Assembly (NCBI GenBank): GCA_011037195.1
Contig: JAAEAF010014405.1
Coordinates: forward strand, 186,001 to 250,000
Direction: 5' to 3'
Origin: Triatoma infestans
Lineage: Eukaryota; Arthropoda; Insecta; Hemiptera; Reduviidae
Length of the DNA stretch: 64,000 nt
The notes under the pieces are model-generated. The model did no database searches. It was not told the origin of the DNA and saw nothing but the letters and a program-made list of their open reading frames with translations. Of this stretch, positions 1 through 10,128 are shown piece after piece. The position numbers were made by a program, and so were the translations under genes. The number at the start of each line of letters is the position of its first letter. Position 1 is the stretch's first letter.

Positions 1-214
1 TTTAGTTGGCTCGTTTTATATATAATTTATCTAGTCATTAAATTATTAGTTGCCTTTAATCGTAGTTAAATTTCCAATACCTTACTTACTGAAATTCTTC
101 TCATATTCCTTAAAATTACTACCCTTTCAAAACCGCTCGCTATACCTCATTCGTATACACACGTAGGTGCATTTTATAATTTAAAATGTATCTAATATTG
201 TAAAATGTAACAAT

Positions 215-227
215 ACGCGCGCGAGCG

Positions 228-258
<31 letters not shown>

Positions 259-259
259 A
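215..259. repeat. Alternating (CG)n(CA)n microsatellite
   Basis: A run of CG dinucleotides, with one GAG interruption, passes directly into a (CA)n run. Alternating purine-pyrimidine tracts of this kind can adopt left-handed Z-DNA. The CA part sits where a CA tract also occurs in full Rep1 copies (near 7070, 47510 and 59490), so it is probably the internal microsatellite of the Rep1 fragment that follows. Confidence 0.9.
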
Positions 260-375
260 GACTTTTCTAAAAACAATTTTTCAGCCTCAAGGAACCTCAA
301 AATCTGTATTTCGGTGAAAACTCAATATGGAAAATTTGACACGATTGCAACACTTTCTCTTACCAGTAATAAGAG
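240..375 (+). repeat. Rep1 dispersed repeat, 3' end only
   Basis: After the CA tract the sequence follows the end of full Rep1 copies: the stretch ending in an A-rich run, then the TTTCGGTGAAAACTCAATAT block, then GAAAATTTGACACGATTGCA, then a closing AGTAATAAGAGAA. The same order of blocks ends the copies at 7201, 47664 and 59652. Only the last quarter of the repeat is present. It has no coding capacity. Confidence 0.75.
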
Positions 376-905
376 AACATAAAAAATGCGTCAATTATAA
401 TTTACTATTGTATTTGTATTTTAGTATGAATATTTCACACCAGGGTTTTTTTATATTTATCTCTTCCATAGTCCATGCATGGATCTCTGTGATTTCAATG
501 TGATAAGTGCATGAATATCAACTTAAAACAATTTCTTATACATGACAGATGAGAGCAAAAAAAAAAAAATGATAGTCAAACTCTGTATTACTAAAACTGT
601 CCAAAATAAATTGGGAATATATATCATGGATAAATAATGATACGTATACCTACAGTAGGAAATAGTGAGTTCTGTGGCCATCTTATAACAATTTCTTGTC
701 TTTCTATTTTCAAATATATCCAATCATCTCTACTGATGGCATCTCATTTCACAATTTTCAACATGGTCATCTGAAATATAATAAATAAACTTATTTATCA
801 AGCTTCAACCTGCTATATATATTTTTCATCTATAACTTATACAATAACGTTAATATATTGTCAATAGTCTATTGTATCAGTTATGATAATAATAATAATA
901 ATAAT
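376..905. other. Unassigned AT-rich DNA with (AAT)n tract
   Basis: No coding region, RNA gene or recognised element was found. The stretch ends in an (AAT)n microsatellite at about 884-908, directly against the target duplication of the SINE that follows. Confidence 0.6.
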
Positions 906-915
906 AATCTGTCTT

Positions 916-1132
916 CTCAGTGGTAGCGCGCTGGACTAGTAACGCGGAGATCACGGGTTCGAATCCAGCCGTGCTACCCTTAGATTTTCTCTTCCTAGGA
1001 GCCCCTACAGCTCACTGTCCGGTGATGGACAGTGTTGTCTGTAACGGGAGAACACTGTCCGGAGGCCGGCAGTGCACTGAGAAGGCTCCGGGCGCAAATG
1101 ACCACAGATGTTGAGACGCCTTAAAAAAAAAA
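916..1132 (+). mobile_element. tRNA-derived SINE, family A, complete copy
   Basis: This is a short retrotransposon transcribed by RNA polymerase III and moved by LINE machinery. The head looks like a tRNA: an A-box-like TGGTAGCGCGCTGG at about 921 and a B box GGTTCGAATCC at about 956. Between them, CTAGTAACGCGGAGATC resembles the anticodon arm of tRNA-Thr(AGT). A unique body follows (ACAGTGTTGTCTGTAACG block, then a CCGGAGGCCGGCAGTGCACT block) and then a poly-A tail. The copy is bounded by a perfect 10-bp target duplication, AATCTGTCTT, at 906-915 and 1133-1142. Four more copies lie at 6030, 32650, 37700 and 52880. The tRNA-Thr origin is an inference from the anticodon arm; the duplication and tail are directly seen. 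Confidence 0.9.
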
Positions 1133-1369
1133 AATCTGTCTTTATCAATCAAATTAATGTACATTATACATCATCTTATTCATTAACATTCAACATACAA
1201 TAAACATAGACAACTCTGGTATAAAATTTGAGGAATTTATAAAATTTAATTATTATCTGATAAATGATTTCACCAATCAAATTAAACAAAATATTATTAA
1301 CACTAAGATACAGAATACATAAACATTTAATTTTTAATAAACAACAAAAAATTTTTGACAAATATGTAT

Positions 1370-1522
1370 ATTGTTCAAATTGAGTTTCACCGGAAATATA
1401 CGTTTTGAGGTGCCTAAAAGTTTAAAGCTGTTTTGTATAGTGTATACTCTCATTTAGAAGCTCTGTATGTGTATGAATTTCTGTGAGAATATTGTTTCTT
1501 CTTGGATGGATGGAGTGGATGG

Positions 1523-1559
<37 letters not shown>

Positions 1560-1620
1560 CAAAGATAGAGAGAGAGAGAGAGAGAACGAAATAGCTCAAA
1601 ACCTGAAAAATTATAGCTAG
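1370..1620 (-). repeat. Rep1 fragment, inverted, with (GT)n(GA)n tract
   Basis: On the minus strand this matches the 3' quarter of Rep1: GAGTTTCACCGGAAATATACG is the reverse of the closing block, and it is followed by a (GT)n and (GA)n tract at about 1522-1586, then by the reverse of the 'gagctat' block. The GT run is the complement of the CA run built into Rep1. Confidence 0.7.
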
Positions 1621-1811
1621 CTCATCTCATTCAATATAATCTGTTTAAGTACCACATTATCAAAGACATTGTAACCACATAACAATTTAAGCAGCATGTA
1701 TTTTAAAAATAAGAAAAACCAGTACAAAAAAGGCATACGTTCAATGTAGCATTAAAAAAAAAATCCGAAAAATAAAGCAATAAATTGAATAATATTTATT
1801 AGAATATACTA

Positions 1812-3072
1812 GGGCAAAGTAAGAAGTTCTCAGCCTAGCCCATAGATGGCACTGCTACAAATGAAATTACTGTTTTCTTATGTTGATACATTTGTTGCAA
1901 AAGTAAATACCAAATGTGTATTTGATCAGACAAATAGTTTGTTTTGAATGGCTGTTTAAATTAAGCATCTTGAGTGTTTTTTTACAAAATGTATAACCTT
2001 GAATACTGTTCCGTCATAAAATTCTTCGTTTTGAATGGTTTATCACTGACAGAAATTCATCTAAAGTTGGTGAAGTGTATGAGTAGTCTGCACCTTCGTT
2101 ATCAACAGTGTCAAAAATGGGCAGCTGAGTTTAAACGTGGTCGTATATCGATTGAAGATACTCCACCTGAAGGACGGCCAAAAACTGCAACTACCGAAGA
2201 AAATATCGAGAAGATATACAATATGGGTCTAGATGATCGACGATTAAAGGTGTGTGAGATAGCTAAGGCTGTGTGGGCATCTCAGAACAAACACATTTTA
2301 CGTACGGCATATTTTTTTCACGAAGAACTCAGTATGAGAAAGTTTTGTGCAAGATGATGGGCGCCGCATTTGTTAAATGCTGATCACAAACAAATGAGTA
2401 ATCTAGTTTCTCAGCGATTTTTTTGTGCCATTTTGTGCGCCGATTTGTTACGATGGATGAAACATGGGTTCACCACTTTAAACCTGAGTCAAAACAATAG
2501 TCCAAGCAGAAGCCGGTGGCTCCTGCACCAAAGAAAGCAAAGACAATGCATCGCCTGGAAAGGTTATTGGCTAGTGTTTTTAGGGATTCTTTTAATTGGC
2601 TACCTGCCAAAGGGTCAAACAATTAATGGCAAATACTATGCACATCTTCTTGATCAGCTAGATGAAAAAAATAGAAAGAGAAGGCCTGGTTTGCAAAAGA
2701 AAAAAATCCTCTTTCACCAGGACAATGGAACCGCCTACAAAGGCGCTCTGGCAATGGGAAAATTGTGGGATTTGAAGTATGAATTGTTGGAACATCCTCC
2801 ATATTCGCCAGATTTAGCTCCCTCTGACTTTCCCAAACTTTAAGGTATTTGTTTTGGAAAACGTTTTGTGTCAAATGAAGAAGTAATAGCAGCGGTAAAT
2901 GGATTTTTTCAAGATCTTCCAGAATCGCACTTCAGAGACGGAATCTAGTTATTGGAGAAACGTTGGACCAAGTGTATTGAACTAAAGGAAGACTACATTG
3001 AGAAATAAATGCATTTTTAAAATAAAAAAAAACTCATTTTTACTACTAGGCCGAAAACTTTTCACCTTGCCC
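1812..3072 (+). mobile_element. Tc1/mariner-type DNA transposon, nearly full length, inactive
   Basis: A 1.26-kb element with 27-bp terminal inverted repeats at 1812-1838 and 3046-3072. They agree at all but about four positions, and both start GGGCAA and end GCCTAG toward the inside. A TA dinucleotide (1810-1811) precedes the left end, as expected for TA-targeting mariners. The right flank reads ATTA, so the duplication is not clean there. Length and layout are those of a complete mariner with one gene. The gene is broken, so this copy cannot supply its own transposase. Confidence 0.9.
1989..3008 (+). pseudogene. Mariner transposase, disrupted
   Basis: Recognisable along its whole length as a mariner D,D34D transposase, about 340 codons, the family's normal size. 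The start is the ATG at 1989, followed by the N-terminal helix-turn-helix region with the family motif FKRGR and then GRPKTATTEENIEK. The first catalytic Asp lies in MDETWVHHF (codon 2456-2458), the second in FHQDN (2721-2723) and the third in APSD (2826-2828), with exactly 34 residues between the last two. The C-terminal block with KRWTKCIELK ends at TAA 3006-3008. Breaks: a TGA at 2355-2357, a shift of frame before 2453, a TAG soon after the first Asp, a shift back near 2590, a TAA at 2841-2843 and a TAG near 2949. The catalytic triad survives but the reading frame does not. Confidence 0.92.
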
Positions 3073-3079
3073 ATTACGC

Positions 3080-3849
3080 AAAAATCATTCTCGTCTCAAT
3101 CAACATTAAAAACAATTAACCATTTAACATCACAGAAGGCAGTGGCAATCACCAAGTGGCCCTGATATTGGAAAAAAAAAGGTTTTTAATTTATTAATTT
3201 CATTGTGACTTATAATTCATTTTTACATTCATTAAACTTCAAAAAAAAAAAAAAAAACTAACAATATTCAAATTAAATTTATAGCATTTGCATCAAACAC
3301 AACAATCAATATGAACTGAAATTAATTAATGTCCTTTTTTTTATATATATGACCTTAATTAGAATCTGTTCAAATCCTTTATGATGAATAATGAATGAAT
3401 TAGTAATGGGGTAGGAAGAGAAGATTCATGTAATTAAAATTCATCAAATTAATTGTTGCTGATTTCGTATAACCGTATCGATTGGATTTGTGAGGAGGCC
3501 TTTTGGTCCTTGGAGGACTGTAGTGCCGAAGCAGAACAATCAATTACCTTTTATAGCTTTAGTTCTTAAGTTCTCGATGGAAATAAATAGGGTGCATAGA
3601 TAAATGAATCATTCAGTTGGTTAGACTAGCGTAACTCATTTATATCCTGAGTGCTATAATTAAAAAAAAGTCATTGTTTTAAAGATTTACGAAATTTAAT
3701 TTTTGACCGAAATTACTTGTTTGGAGGTGGTATCCTGATTAGGAAAAAATTATTTTTACAGAAAGATCTTCATGTGTACTAGTATTAACATGTTATTACT
3801 GATATCAAAAACTGCGAAATATTTGTTGTGATTGGTTCCGCAGAGTTGG
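3080..3849. other. Unassigned AT-rich DNA
   Basis: No gene or recognisable element was found. There are homopolymer A runs near 3170 and 3240. A moderately GC-rich patch at 3490-3545 (TTTTGGTCCTTGGAGGACTG) resembles the end of a LINE 3' region like the one at 60350, but it is too short to assign. Confidence 0.5.
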
Positions 3850-3892
3850 AAAGCATGAGAGATATTTTCCGTGATAGCCTGCTTCTTTTTGT

Positions 3893-3936
3893 GGTCATTG
3901 ACCGGGCATTTCGGGCGTTCGCCCATAATCAATATA
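3893..3936 (-). ncRNA. Degraded hammerhead ribozyme motif
   Basis: The minus strand reads TTGATTA in place of CTGANGA, then T, GGGC-GAAC-GCCC as a perfect four-pair stem II, then GAAA and a later CCGGTC. Two core positions (C3 and G8 in hammerhead numbering) are changed, so activity is not expected. It is the partner of the motif at 4023. Confidence 0.35.
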
Positions 3937-4022
3937 CACTCTTTAGTGTATCAATCTAAATTGATTGTATAACTAGATTTGCTCTATGCAAGTCTATGTC
4001 ATCACACTGTTTTGACAAAAAA

Positions 4023-4062
4023 CATCCTGATGATGAGCGAACACCCGAAAAAGCGGTCGATG
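4023..4062 (+). ncRNA. Hammerhead ribozyme-like motif
   Basis: Order: CATC (stem I), CTGATGA core at 4027-4033, one extra T, a weakened stem II, GAAA at 4047-4050, a short AGCGGT region, C4058 as the expected cleavage nucleotide, then GATG (4059-4062), which pairs exactly with CATC. Stem II has lost two of four pairs relative to the copy at 26703. The extra base after the core is shared by every copy here. Confidence 0.5.
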
Positions 4063-4449
4063 ACCACAAAAAGAAGCAAGTTATCACATGGAAAATATCA
4101 CTGATTGCGAAGTATGTTTTGAAAGAGTTACTGAAGAGTTTTCTTTAATTTTAATCTTACGCAACTTAAACGAAAATATTTTCGATTTTCTTTCAACTTG
4201 ATATCTTTATCTAAATTCGAGTATATAATATATGCAGATATTTGTTTCCCTTTTACATTTTTTTTTCTGGAAATACTTTGCAAATAAAAAGTATATTTTC
4301 ATATATTTGAAGTTAGTATGGTTTAAAGAATACAAGCAGAGGCGAGGGTAAGTGCGTAGAGACAATGGCCATTCGAAACAGAAGAGTTTCCTAGCCAAGC
4401 ACTTGGACATAATACAGAAGATTGACCCAGGCCCTGTCTTCAACATGGC

Positions 4450-5440
4450 TGGAGAAGGCTGTTGTCCAAAATACTGCTTCGATATCCCCTTCCAGGTACT
4501 TTTACGTCAAGGTCAGAATGGGCTGAAGGCTGGAAAAAACAAGGCCGGACTGGGGGATCCAGGTTTACGTATGGATCCAGGATGGCCTGCGGAACTGGAG
4601 TCGGAGTATATGGGGTTAAACCGGAGATACTCATTGAAAGGCGGGTACTCCACGGTATTCCAGGCTGAAGTCTTTGCTATAAAGGTCTGTATGGAGCCTA
4701 GGAATAAAAGATATGCATTTTCTCGGACATACAGGCGGCTCTGAAAGCTCTTCTTCCCTAGTCAGGGAGTGTAGAGACTTCCTGGAGTTGCTTTTCCGGC
4801 ACAATAAAATGCGGCTGATATTGGTTTCGGGACACAAGGGCATAAAAGATAATGAGCTAGCTGACCAACTGGCCAGGAATGAAGCGAATACTCCATTGAT
4901 TCTGTGGGCCGGAACTTGTTATGGGGATAGCCAAAAGTATGCTGAGGGCGTCTCTGAGGGCTTAGATTCAGAGGGAGCACAGCCGCTCACTGGAGGCTAA
5001 GCATTGAAGCAAACCAGGGCAACAGTTATGCCAGGTCTGTATAAGAGAAGAACCAGAGAAACCCTGGGTTTAAGCAGGTATCAGATTTGTCTAATAGCGG
5101 GTCTGTTTACAGGGCATGGAGGATTAAAAAAACATCTGCACAAGGTGGGGTTAATTGCGTCGGAGCTCTTGGGCAGACTATGGATGATGGTAGGAAGAGG
5201 AGGATACGGCCTCTCACCTGTTGTTCAATTGTGTTGCAATCGGCAGATTGTGGTACGAGATCTTTGGCACTTTAAGACCCGAAGATATCGTACTGCAAGA
5301 AGAGCAGGTGAGGAGGAAGGTCCTGGACCTCATGAAGAGAGGAGGATTTCTCTAGATATTAGGGGATTGGCACAATAAGCCTTCATGGGTAGGCGCAATG
5401 TCTGGGTTGGAGTCTCCCCCCCCCTGCGTCATTCTAATTC
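4450..5440 (+). pseudogene. Non-LTR retrotransposon 3' end with RNase H domain, broken
   Basis: Fragments in shifting frames give a LINE-type RNase H domain and C-terminal tail. FTYGSRMACGTGVGVYG (from about 4545) is the first catalytic block, with Tyr replacing the usual Asp of TDGS. FQAEVFAI (about 4660) holds the conserved Glu. The SDSQAAL block that should follow is lost around 4720. SSLVRECRDFLELL and GHKGIKDNELADQLAR (to about 4885) complete the domain. Further on, tail-region similarity runs to about 5280. The frame is broken several times and two catalytic blocks are damaged, so it is a relic. RNase H-bearing LINEs are typical of the I, Jockey-like and R1 groups; the exact clade is not decided. 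A similar relic lies at 45425-45960. Confidence 0.75.
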
Positions 5441-5454
5441 TAATGATTTAAAGA

Positions 5455-6025
5455 AAATTTCTAGAAACTACTGACGTGTAGGCGTATATGTGTATATGTG
5501 TCTGTGTGTGAACAAAATAACTCAAATCGATAAGTTGCCGGAAGGTTAAACTTGATATTCCATTTAGGTTACTAACTGACACGAAGAAATCGGGTAAAAA
5601 ACCCATCATCATTCTAGAGTGCATGAATTTTTCAGTTTTTTCGTGATTTCTCGAAAATCGGATTTTTTAATTTTATTTTTGGAATTCTCTCTTTCTTTAG
5701 TCTTTGGAAATCACTACATCCATTTCCTGTAAACTTGGAATCCAAACTACTCAGATATATGTCTATCACTTTTATTTTAAATATTAAAAAAAAAAAAAAT
5801 TCTTTTAGATAATTTCTCAGAATTTGTGGGGTCAGATTTCAAGTTTTATTTGATTCCATGTTATGAGTGCGCTTTTTTTTTTGGGGTTACAATATAAGAA
5901 TAATGATTTCTCTAACCGCCGCTTGGGTTGGTAGGTTTATACTTGTCTCTCCACCGCCTGTATATTTATGTTAGAACAAATGAATAAAATTTTAAGTTAA
6001 AAATAAACGGTCATTTTGAGGGAAG
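5455..6025 (-). repeat. Rep1 relics
   Basis: Scattered blocks of Rep1 on the minus strand, including the reverse of the 'gagctattttgttcac' region near 5500-5530 and the pieces around the Rep1 unit boundary near 5590-5700. Too diverged to give clean ends. No coding content was seen. Confidence 0.45.
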
Positions 6026-6029
6026 GGAA

Positions 6030-6205
6030 TAGCTAAGTGGTTAGCGCACTGAACTCCCACGCGGAGGACCTAGGATCGAATCCAGCTGTGCTACGCTTAG
6101 ATTTTTCCTTCCTAGGAACCTCCTACAGCTCACTGCCCGCTAATGGACAGTGTTGTCTGTAACGAGAGAACACTGTCCGGACGACGGCAACTTAAATTAA
6201 AAAAA
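6030..6205 (+). mobile_element. tRNA-derived SINE, family A, copy 2
   Basis: Starts AAGGGAATAGCTAAGTGGTT and carries a B-box-like GGATCGAATCC at about 6072. The body follows the copy at 916 through ACAGTGTTGTCTGTAACG, but the distal block is shortened before an A-rich tail of 18 bases. The tail abuts the 5' end of a full Rep1 copy, so a target duplication cannot be read with certainty. Confidence 0.85.
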
Positions 6206-6221
6206 AAAAAAAAAAATCTGG

Positions 6222-7201
6222 TGTGAAACACTCATACAACTCTCTCTTACTCCATTCTCAAAATTATAATTGACAAATTTTATAGTTTGTGTACCAAATT
6301 TAATGAAATTTGTCGAAAACTGAAAAAAAACCTGTTCAGTAAAAGCGCACTTCCGGTTTACTAATTTTCTTGAAACTCGGAATTTTAGGCCATCTATTTA
6401 TTTCTAATTAATTTTGTTTGGATGATAGAATTGTATCAACTATGATAGCACTTTAGAGGAAGCTGTAACCCCTCCCCTCCCCTAAAAGTGCCCTTAAATG
6501 AATTTTCCCAGAGAAATGTTTTAAATAAATGATGTAGATCTTTGCATGTTTAGTTTATATTAGAAGTTTCAAGAAAATCGTCGGAGCCATTTTTGAGAAA
6601 ATTGCGAAAAAGTGAAAAAATCATTTAGTAAAGTGGTAAAGTAAACGCACTTCCGGTTATCCGATTTTTTTCAAACTCGGAATTTCAACAACATATTTAA
6701 TTCTAATTAACATTATTTAGATGACAGAATTGTCTAATAAACTGAAATAGCAGTTAAGATAAAAATCTAACCCCACCCCTCCCCCAGAAGTACCCTTAAA
6801 TGAATTTTCACAAAAAAATGTTTCAAATAAAACTAGTAGCTGTTAGTATGTATAGTTGATGTACCAAGTTTGAAGAAAAATCGTTGGGGCCATTTTTTGA
6901 GAAAATCGCAAAAACGTAAAAAAAAAAAAAAACTAGTAAAGTGGTACTTCTGGTTGAGGAATTTTTGACAGATGACCCAATGTCGGATCCCATGGTGATA
7001 ATTAAACGTAATATAAAGTTTCAACTTTCTATGGTTTTTTTGGGGTTTTGAGCTATGCTGTTCATATACATACATACACACACAGACCATTTGCTAATAA
7101 CCACTTTTTTGGACTGACGGGACCTCAAATCGGATATTTCCGGTGAAAACTCAATATCGAAAATTTGACAGGATTACAATACTTCCTGTACGAGAAAGTA
7201 A
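6222..7201 (+). repeat. Rep1 dispersed repeat, full-length copy 1
   Basis: One of three long collinear copies (others at 46695 and 58650). It opens with ATCTGGTGTGAAACACTCA and closes with a GAGAAAGTA block. The inside is built from units of about 295 bp: the landmark CACTTCCGG or its variant falls near 6349, 6649 and 6944. Each unit carries an A-rich GAGAAAATCGCGAAAA block, a pyrimidine-rich CCCCACCCCTCCC patch and a GAATTTTCCCAGAGAAATG block. A CA-rich microsatellite lies near 7065-7085. No coding region was found. It is probably a non-autonomous element, class unknown. Confidence 0.8.
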
Positions 7202-7572
7202 AAATGGTCATAATTGTATTAAAAGGTGAAAGAAAAAGTCGTGTGAGTGTTTCACATGAGATTTATTAAGATTATTGTTAGTTATTAGCTCATTATTACC
7301 CTTATAGAACAGCATACTTGCCATTTGTTTCTCTGTTTTTGTATTGGAAAGATTTTTAATTAATTTTTTATATACGATTACACTTTCATTTATTTTCAAT
7401 CAAATTCTTCCTTTATTAAATATTGGTTCATAATATTGTAAAACACAACCTCTTTCTTTAAAAAGAAGTGTAAACTCTATAAAAGAATAAATATTTCTTT
7501 ATTACGATTATTTTTACTAATTCTACAAGACGGTGCTCTGAATGTGAAATAATATATTTTTGAATTGCATTA
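7202..7572. other. Unassigned AT-rich DNA
   Basis: Nothing recognisable lies between the Rep1 copy and the LINE fragment that begins near 7575. Confidence 0.5.
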
Positions 7573-8159
7573 AGCTTCCTATACAAAATATTCTCCAATA
7601 TCTTATAAGCTAGGCTTGTCCCATATGTTGAGAGAGAGAGAGATAGGCAAATACCAATGTGGTTTCAGAAGGAACACAGCAACTATAGATCAGATATTTA
7701 CCTTTCGATTGATCTTGGAAAAAGGTAGGGAGTATAATCTCCAAACCCATTATCTATTCGTGGATTTCAAGTGCGCCTATGATCGTGTTCGAAGAGAGGA
7801 ACTTTACAAAGCTCTCGTCGACATGAATATCCCACCGAAGCTAATCCGATTAATAAAGATGACTATGTTCGGCGCTCTATACGCTGTGCGCTTGCAAAGC
7901 AGCATCTCTAATGACTTTGGTGTCAGCAAAGGTGTAAAGCCGCCGTGCTACACACGTAACTGCATACTTGAACGGTATACACGCGCAGTCCGCTTGTACA
8001 TGCATACTTGACCGTTTGTATGGAAAAACTTGCACAAGTCAGAAAATGTTTAAAATTTCATACTGCATACTTTCATGTTTAAAACGTCATTGTGCAACCT
8101 GTCACTCAGTAAAAGTGTATAAAGGTTATATTATTAAAATATATAATTTATAAATAATT

Positions 8160-8300
8160 ATGTCGGTTAATTTTAGGAAGGGGCATAGATCAATTATAGA
8201 AGAATTAATTCATATCTATGAAAGCGAACCGTGTCTGTGGAATGTAGAGTGTAAAGACTACCACGATAAGGGGAAAAAAGATGTTGCTCATGCCTTTTAA
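8160..8300 (+). pseudogene. Truncated MADF/Myb-like protein of the Harbinger element
   Basis: A 46-codon frame beginning at ATG 8160 and ending at TAA 8298-8300. Residues about 11-40 read IIEELIHIYESEPCLWNVEC and then KDYHDKGKK, matching the start of a MADF domain (LI..V...PCLWD....DYKDK.KK..AW). MADF or Myb-like DNA-binding proteins are the second gene of PIF/Harbinger elements and help the transposase bind and enter the nucleus. The domain stops just where the Trp of the helix is expected, at the internal deletion. It is convergent with the transposase fragment and overlaps it. The domain call is by pattern only. Confidence 0.65.
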
Positions 8301-8529
8301 TCAAAGGAGTAACTAGTGATAAAAGGTGAAGGTAAGTTTCTTCATCTATTCTCAGATAATTATGCCAGTCCCGTGCGTAAAATTTCAATTCACTTAACAA
8401 ATTAATGTGTGAATAGCTTTTTCGTTTCTTCAGCCATTCTTTACACCACAAAGAACGATCTTTTCGTTGACTTTTTCTTTGGTAAATTAAAACAAAAGCA
8501 GCTAAAGCAAGATCGTCGTCTTCGGCCAT
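8194..8529 (-). pseudogene. Truncated PIF/Harbinger transposase, N-terminal part
   Basis: A 111-codon minus-strand frame starting at ATG 8529. It begins with an acidic leader MAEDDDLALAAF, followed by a basic stretch and KDRSLWCKEWLKKRK, then LLSELKFYARDWHNYLRI, then ETYLHLLSLVTPLIKR. This is the N-terminal region that precedes the DDE catalytic domain in Harbinger transposases, which are normally about 350-450 residues. Similarity stops after about residue 80, near 8285; the rest is read-through into the left half of the element. None of the catalytic Asp or Glu residues is present. Confidence 0.85.
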
Positions 8530-9600
8530 AGTCGCCAGCTGCTATCTGTTTAAGTATACATGAGCCGTGTGGATCACATGTATACTTGCGCAAAAGACCT
8601 GCGCATGTATACCGTTCAAGTATGCAGTTACGTGTGTAGCCGGCTTAAGATAGGGAGACGCCTTATCATGTCTACTCTTTAACTTTCAGTTAGAATATGT
8701 TATTCGTAAGGCCACCATTCAGCGGACGGGCACAATATTCCACAAGTCTGTACAGATTCTGGCATATGCGGACGATGTGGATATTGTGGGGAGGTCCTTT
8801 AGAGACATGGAAGAGGCATTCCTTCCTTGGCCTTGCTAAAGCGGCCGGCGAAGTGGGACTGGCAATAAATGAGAGCAAAACAAAATATATGATTGCAGGA
8901 GATCCAGCGAGGCGCACCAGTAGCGTGTCTATAGGAGGTTTCAGTGTTGAAAGGGTAGATTCTTTCACCTACCTTGGGATCTGTAGTCCCTGAGGACATC
9001 AATGTATCCGCAGAAATTGAAAAGAGAGTGGTGCAGGCAAATAAATGCTATTTCGGAATCAGCCGACATATTAAGAGCAAACTTGTATCATGGAATACAA
9101 AAATTATTTTTTACAAGACGCTCATTCGGCCTGTTTAATCATATGGTTCCGAAGCATAGGCTATCTCTAAAGAAGATGAAAGGATACTGCAGCTTTTCGA
9201 AAGGAAGATCCTCAGGAGGATTTATGGCCCTGTTAGAGAGGGTAGTAACTACAGGAGAAGATCAAATGACGAGGTAATGGATTTATTCCAGGAGCCAAGC
9301 ATTGGCAAAGTCATTGGACTGGACAGACTGCGCTGGGCAGATCATGTAGCAAGGTTACCAAATGATGAGGTGCCCAGAGTGGTCCTTGAGGAAACGGTCC
9401 AAAGGACAAGGAGAGTTGGTCGTCCTAAACTCCGATGGGTTGATGGCGTCTGCGAAGACTCTAAAAAATTATTAAATGTGAGAAATTGGAAGGCTGCCGC
9501 ATTGAACAGAGAGAACAGGCGGAAGCGGATCGAGGAGGCCAAGGCTCAGTAATGAATGGGCTGCAGATCTGTGATCATCATCATTAAGCTTCGTAGAAGC

Positions 9601-10128
9601 AAAAGTAATATTATATGTTGAATATCATTTAAGTACGACATTTAAAATATTTAGAGAGCATTTTTGCGGTCTATCCATTTTTGAGCTGTCACTAACATCT
9701 TCTGGTATAAAATGTACAAATAATTTGTTTTTAATTTAATGTCTGAAACAAAAATGGAATTGTTTATTTATATATTTGTATGTGGTTTAGTGGTTAAATG
9801 TTAATTAATGCTCGGTGTGGGCTGCTGAAACAACTCAACATATCAACTTTTATTGTTCAATCTGCCCTACATATACTTTTATTCCATGCGCTTAATATAT
9901 AACATTCGAATTTCTTTTAATTGAATCTTTTATGTTAAATTTGCGATTCGAATTTAAGTTCTGTAAATAGGTATTAATTTAACATCTGTTATTTTTGAAT
10001 TTCTACATCTGTGGAATGGTTCCTGTTTAAAAAGAAATCTTTATTAGCATTTTCCTCTCCTCTCAATTAGTAATTATTATTTCACTTTGCTTCATAAAGC
10101 TTTAATTGATTGATGTTATTATTATTAT
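9601..10128. other. Unassigned AT-rich DNA
   Basis: No coding region was found. It ends in an (ATT)n tract at about 10115-10135, which is the 3' tail of the minus-strand LINE that follows. Confidence 0.5.

Larger units (their letters stand above)
3850..4115. mobile_element. Penelope-like terminal unit, inverted pair
   Basis: Two diverged copies of one unit sit head to head. The right copy (about 3975-4115, plus) runs through TTTGCTCTATGCAAGTCTAT, a hammerhead-like block, then GGTCGATGACCACAAAAAGA and AGCAAGTTATCACATGGAAA. The left copy (about 3850-3945) carries the reverse complement of the hammerhead block and the same CCACAAAAAGAAGCAGG tail. The same unit is present singly at 26655-26790 and as degraded pairs at 37200 and 42770. 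Assignment to Penelope-like elements rests on the hammerhead architecture and on the element at 18932-20281, where related motifs flank a GIY-YIG gene fragment. Confidence 0.6.
7938..8645. mobile_element. PIF/Harbinger-type DNA transposon, internally deleted
   Basis: A 708-bp element inside the LINE. Its ends are inverted repeats: AGCCGCCGTGCTACACACG at the left and, on the minus strand, AGCCGGCTACACACG at the right. They continue together through TAACTGCATACTTGAACG and beyond, for about 45 bp with small differences. It is flanked by TAA on both sides (7935-7937 and 8646-8648), the 3-bp target duplication expected of this superfamily. Inside are the starts of two genes pointing inward: a MADF-type protein from the left (8160) and the transposase N-terminus from the right (8529). 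This is the usual two-gene layout of such elements. Both are cut near 8280-8300, which marks a large internal deletion. Confidence 0.9.
7575..9600 (+). pseudogene. Non-LTR retrotransposon reverse transcriptase, split by a DNA transposon
   Basis: Two collinear pieces of one LINE. Piece 1 (7575-7937) carries the fingers and palm start: CGFRRNTATIDQIF, then YLFVDFKCAYDRVRREELY with the first catalytic Asp, then NIPPKLIRLIKMTM. Piece 2 (8646-9600) resumes with GDALSCLLFN, then LAYADDVDIVGRSF holding the YADD active site (about 8760), then the thumb with GLAINESKTKYM and a VDSFTYLG motif. The C-terminal region has LDRLRWADHVARLP and RVGRPKLRWVDGVCED. Several frameshifts and a TAG beside the join make it dead. 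Between the pieces sits a PIF/Harbinger element (7938-8645). Removing it with one TAA restores the RT frame across the join, apart from the TAG. Confidence 0.9.

Noticed and set aside
916..990. A functional tRNA-Thr gene
   Set aside because: A and B boxes and an AGT loop are present, but there is no paired acceptor stem. The tRNA-like part continues into a SINE body with a poly-A tail and target duplications.
4707..5000. A short intact gene overlapping the LINE relic at 4.7-5.0 kb
   Set aside because: The frame is just the RNase H end of the LINE after the loss of one catalytic block; no independent gene.
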